Below are positions 14,706 through 17,030 of a stretch of DNA of 17,030 nt, piece after piece. The position numbers and the translations under genes are program-made. The DNA is from CAZCJA01 sp964499015. Its GTDB lineage: Bacteria; Elusimicrobiota; Elusimicrobia; F11. The DNA lies in the NCBI GenBank assembly GCA_964499015.1, contig CAZCJA010000050.1, positions 1-17,030 of the forward strand, written 5' to 3'. Numbering within the stretch: the stretch's first letter is position 1; every line of letters begins with the position of its first letter. Below the pieces are notes generated by a model that made no database searches, was not told where the DNA came from, and saw only the letters and a program-made list of their open reading frames with translations.

Positions 14706-14935
14706 TCACCGGACTTGTTCTCGTCCGCCTGCAGGCGGGCAAAGAAACCCAGGCTTTGACCAAAATCAAAGAAGTGAAGGGCATTTCGCACGTGTCGGCG
14801 GTTTACGGTCGTTGGGATTTGGTTGTCGACATCGAAGCGGACGACTTGCCGAAAATGAGCCGGCTTGTCGTTGAAAAACTCCGCACTATTCCCGGCGTGT
14901 TTGCCACCGAAACGCTGGTCACGACGGCGATTTAA
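14702..14935 (+). CDS. Stand-alone Lrp/AsnC ligand-binding (RAM) domain protein
   Basis: A 77-aa protein that is just the C-terminal RAM (AsnC_trans_reg) domain of Lrp/AsnC regulators, with the beta-alpha-beta-beta-alpha-beta pattern and no helix-turn-helix. The sequence runs from ITGLVLVRLQAG through VKGISHVSAVYGRWDLVVDI, containing the family's G-x-W/Y-D turn, to VFATETLVTTAI. Such single-domain forms assemble into rings of dimers and bind amino acids or related small molecules at the dimer interface; without a DNA-binding domain it cannot be a classical repressor. It may act as a ligand sensor or as a partner for full-length Lrp proteins. Its stop lies 8 bp before the M16 peptidase start, and it overlaps the preceding gene at ATGA. 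The ATG follows an excellent SD. Confidence 0.92.
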   Translation: MITGLVLVRLQAGKETQALTKIKEVKGISHVSAVYGRWDLVVDIEADDLPKMSRLVVEKLRTIPGVFATETLVTTAI

Positions 14936-14943
14936 CTCCCTTA

Positions 14944-16206
14944 ATGCTGAGAACCCTCGACGCCCCGGCGCCGTTTAAGGGGACGGAGGTCCACACTCTT
15001 TCGAACGGTCTCACCGTCATTTTGAAAGAAGACCGCCGCGTCCCCGTTGTCGCGCTCCAGGTTTGGGCGCGCTGCGGCGCCATTGACGAAAGCCCGTCCA
15101 TCTACGGCATCTCCCACGGCCTCGAACACATGGTGTTCAAAGGCACGCCCACACGAAGTGCCGGCGATATCACCCGCGCCATCGAAGCCAACGGCGGCTC
15201 CATGAACGCCGCCACCCAGCTCGAAACCACCCACTATTACATCGACGTTCCGTCCTACGGCGCCGACAAAGCTCTCGACGTGCTTGCCGACACGATCCTC
15301 AACCCCGTATTTCCGCAGGAAGAACTGGAACGTGAGCGGCTGGTCATTCTCGAAGAGATCCATCGCCGCGACGACAGTCCCGACGCCACGTTGTGGGACG
15401 AGTTCGCCGCGCACGTGTTTCACGGCACGCCGTACGGAATCAAAGTAATCGGCAGCGTCGCCACCGTGTCCGGCCTCACGCGCGACGACCTGACCAAGTA
15501 TTACCGCGCCCATTACGTTCCGGAAAAACTCGTAATTGTGATCGCGGGGGACATCTCCAGTAAGAAAATGCGGGCGAAACTCGAAAAACTTTTCGGCGGC
15601 ATGGAACCCAAAGCCGCTCCCGGCATTCAAACGATTCAAAACGGCGCGCTGCGGGACTTGCGCCAGGAAATCAAACGGCCGGTGCAGATGGCCTATACCG
15701 CGATGGGTTTCCCATCGATCGGCCTCGGCGACGAGGATTCCGTGGCGCTGGATGTCGTGGCGGACGTTTTGGGCGGAAGCCTAAGCTCCCGGCTCCACCA
15801 GAAAATTCGCGAAGAGAAACAGCTCGCGCTCGGCGTGTCCTGCGATTACATGCCGTTCGGCGGACAAGGCCTGTTCGCGCTCTTCACTGAAACGTTGCCC
15901 GGCAAACACAAACTCGCCGAAGACGCGGTCCGCGAAGAAATGTCGCGCGTGCGCAAAAATCCGTTTACCAACGAAGAACTCGCGCGCGCCAAAGCGCGCA
16001 TTAAAAGCGAATGGCTGCAGGGATCCGAAACCGCCCATGGGCAGGCGTCGAGCCTGGGCACATTGGCCACGCTCGGATACATAAACGTCATTGAAGACTA
16101 CCTGGAAGAAGTCACCGCGCTCACGGTTGACGATCTAATGATGGCGTATGAAAAACACGTCGCCGGACGCGAACTATGGGTCACGGCGCTGTTGCCGGAA
16201 TCATGA
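14944..16206 (+). CDS. M16 family zinc peptidase, catalytic subunit
   Basis: An M16B (processing peptidase-like) metalloprotease of 420 aa, the length of the two-domain half-size forms. The inverted zinc motif HxxEH is present as HGLEH at residues 58-62, with catalytic Glu61, and the distal zinc-ligand Glu lies in VILEEIHRRDD (E137/E138), about 76 residues on, as the family requires. NGLTVILKEDRRVPVVALQVW, MVFKGT, NAATQLETTHYY and YRAHYVPEKLVIVIAGD are typical. The C-terminal half includes the DVVADVLGGSLSSRLHQKIREE block that helps bind substrate. No signal peptide is seen, so it is probably cytosolic unless exported otherwise. It starts 8 bp after the RAM gene with no SD. Its stop overlaps the start of a second M16 gene (ATGA), giving the usual active/inactive pair. 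Confidence 0.95.
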   Translation: MLRTLDAPAPFKGTEVHTLSNGLTVILKEDRRVPVVALQVWARCGAIDESPSIYGISHGLEHMVFKGTPTRSAGDITRAIEANGGSMNAATQLETTHYYIDVPSYGADKALDVLADTILNPVFPQEELERERLVILEEIHRRDDSPDATLWDEFAAHVFHGTPYGIKVIGSVATVSGLTRDDLTKYYRAHYVPEKLVIVIAGDISSKKMRAKLEKLFGGMEPKAAPGIQTIQNGALRDLRQEIKRPVQMAYTAMGFPSIGLGDEDSVALDVVADVLGGSLSSRLHQKIREEKQLALGVSCDYMPFGGQGLFALFTETLPGKHKLAEDAVREEMSRVRKNPFTNEELARAKARIKSEWLQGSETAHGQASSLGTLATLGYINVIEDYLEEVTALTVDDLMMAYEKHVAGRELWVTALLPES

Positions 16207-17030
16207 AATTTTTCATTTTGCCAAACGGTCTGCGCGTCATTATCCGCCAGACGCCGAACAACCCGGTGTCGGCCGCGCATCTCTTTCTCGTCGAAGGCGC
16301 GGCCACGGAAAGCGAAAAAGAAAAGGGCGTGACAACGCTGATGTGGGCGCTTCTGCTGAAAGGCACCAAGCGCCGCTCGGCCCGTGAGATCGCCGAAGAT
16401 CTGGAAGGGCTTGGCGCGCACTTAAGCGGCGGATCGTCGCACGACAATTCCCAAGCCTCCTGCCACGCGATCGTCGATTACTTTCCGCAAGCGCTGGACA
16501 TCTTCGCCGAAACCCTGCTGGATCCCGCGCACCTGCCGGGGGAAGTGGAAAAAGAAAAAATCGCCCACATGGCCGCGATCAAAGCCAAGAAAGAAAGCAT
16601 CCACTCGGTCGCCCAAGACATTTTGAACAAACGCCTGTTCGGCGAGCATCCTTACGGCACACCCGCGTTGGGCCTGGAAAAATCCGTTTCAGGACTCACG
16701 CCGGCCGCGGTGTCGGCCCGGCACAAACGCGTAATGGTGCCGAATGGCGCCATACTGTCCATCGCTTCGCCGTTGTCGGCCGGACGGCTCATGCCGCTCA
16801 TCCGGCAGTTGTTCGGGCCGAAGCGTTGGCCCAAAGCCAAAATAAAACCCGTCACGCTCAAGAAAACGGCCGCCAAGGTCACGACGCAAGCGCTTCTGGA
16901 GAAGCACCCGTTCGAGCAGGCGTACCTGATGATTGGCTTCCCATCCATTTCGATTTCGTCCAAGGACTACGTGCCATTAAAACTTCTCGCCTCCTTGTTG
17001 GGCGGCGGGATGAGTTCGCGCCTGTTTCAA
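16203..17030 (+). CDS. M16 family peptidase-like partner lacking the zinc motif, 3'-truncated
   Basis: A second M16-fold protein that runs off the window; 276 codons are visible with no stop. It opens with FILPNGLRVIIRQTPNNPVS and has LLKGTKRRSAREIAEDLEGL, FGEHPYG and LASLLGGGMSSRLFQ in the expected order. Aligned to the upstream paralogue, the HxxEH positions are T45, W48 and A49 (TTLMWALLLKGT instead of HGLEHMVFKGT), so the zinc site is lost and the protein is probably non-catalytic. In M16B heterodimers one subunit is active and the other carries a substrate-binding Gly-rich loop, which fits here. The ATG overlaps the upstream stop by ATGA, so equal production of the two subunits is likely. 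Confidence 0.93.
   Translation, partial: MKFFILPNGLRVIIRQTPNNPVSAAHLFLVEGAATESEKEKGVTTLMWALLLKGTKRRSAREIAEDLEGLGAHLSGGSSHDNSQASCHAIVDYFPQALDIFAETLLDPAHLPGEVEKEKIAHMAAIKAKKESIHSVAQDILNKRLFGEHPYGTPALGLEKSVSGLTPAAVSARHKRVMVPNGAILSIASPLSAGRLMPLIRQLFGPKRWPKAKIKPVTLKKTAAKVTTQALLEKHPFEQAYLMIGFPSISISSKDYVPLKLLASLLGGGMSSRLFQ

Noticed and set aside
1..17030. CRISPR array, transposase, integrase or prophage segment
   Set aside because: No regularly spaced direct repeats and no gene with such motifs were seen; the only repeat element is the non-coding palindrome at 7262-7398.

Overview
The window reads as ordinary chromosome of a moderately GC-rich, uncultured-type Gram-negative bacterium. This rests on exported proteins, an SppA peptidase, a LemA/GIDE pair, a paired M16 peptidase, tightly packed and overlapping genes, and a dispersed palindromic repeat of the GTCATTGCGAG type found in many environmental genomes. 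I cannot place it to phylum with confidence; an Elusimicrobiota- or Omnitrophota-like lineage is only a guess from protein flavour. Almost everything is on the + strand; asnB is the one clear exception.

Layout. 1-3979: the 3' part of purH (cut by the window edge), then alaS, which overlaps it and appears to start at a non-AUG codon. 3982-4500: msrB with two plausible starts, one secretory and one cytosolic. 4511-4536: a strong GC hairpin, followed by tRNA-Arg(CCG) at 4543-4614. 4686-6238: a LemA-family protein and a GIDE-domain membrane protein with an EF-hand-like loop. 6257-7258: a P-loop nucleotide kinase fused to a dCMP deaminase, preceded by a perfect TATAAT that would give a nearly leaderless message. 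7262-7398: a 137-bp palindromic element that runs into the start of the next reading frame and supplies part of its signal peptide. 7261-10687: four overlapping genes for an exported Lys/Glu-tailed protein, SppA, a Yip1-like membrane protein and a large membrane protein that may be a GT-C glycosyltransferase. 10684-12585 (-): asnB, convergent with that membrane gene (shared CTAG stop) and divergent from polX across only 18 bp. 12604-17030: polX, a small membrane protein, a stand-alone Lrp/AsnC RAM domain, a catalytic M16 peptidase and an M16 partner that lacks the zinc motif and runs off the end.

Functionally the window mixes purine synthesis, translation, oxidative repair, nucleotide metabolism and DNA repair with envelope proteolysis and membrane protein modules. 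I see no CRISPR array, transposase, phage gene or complete recognised defence locus. The least ordinary items are the repeat-derived signal peptide, the two-domain kinase/deaminase whose architecture recalls AvcD antiphage deaminases, the non-AUG alaS start, the dual-start msrB, and the uncharacterised exported/SppA/Yip1/GT-C-like cluster.
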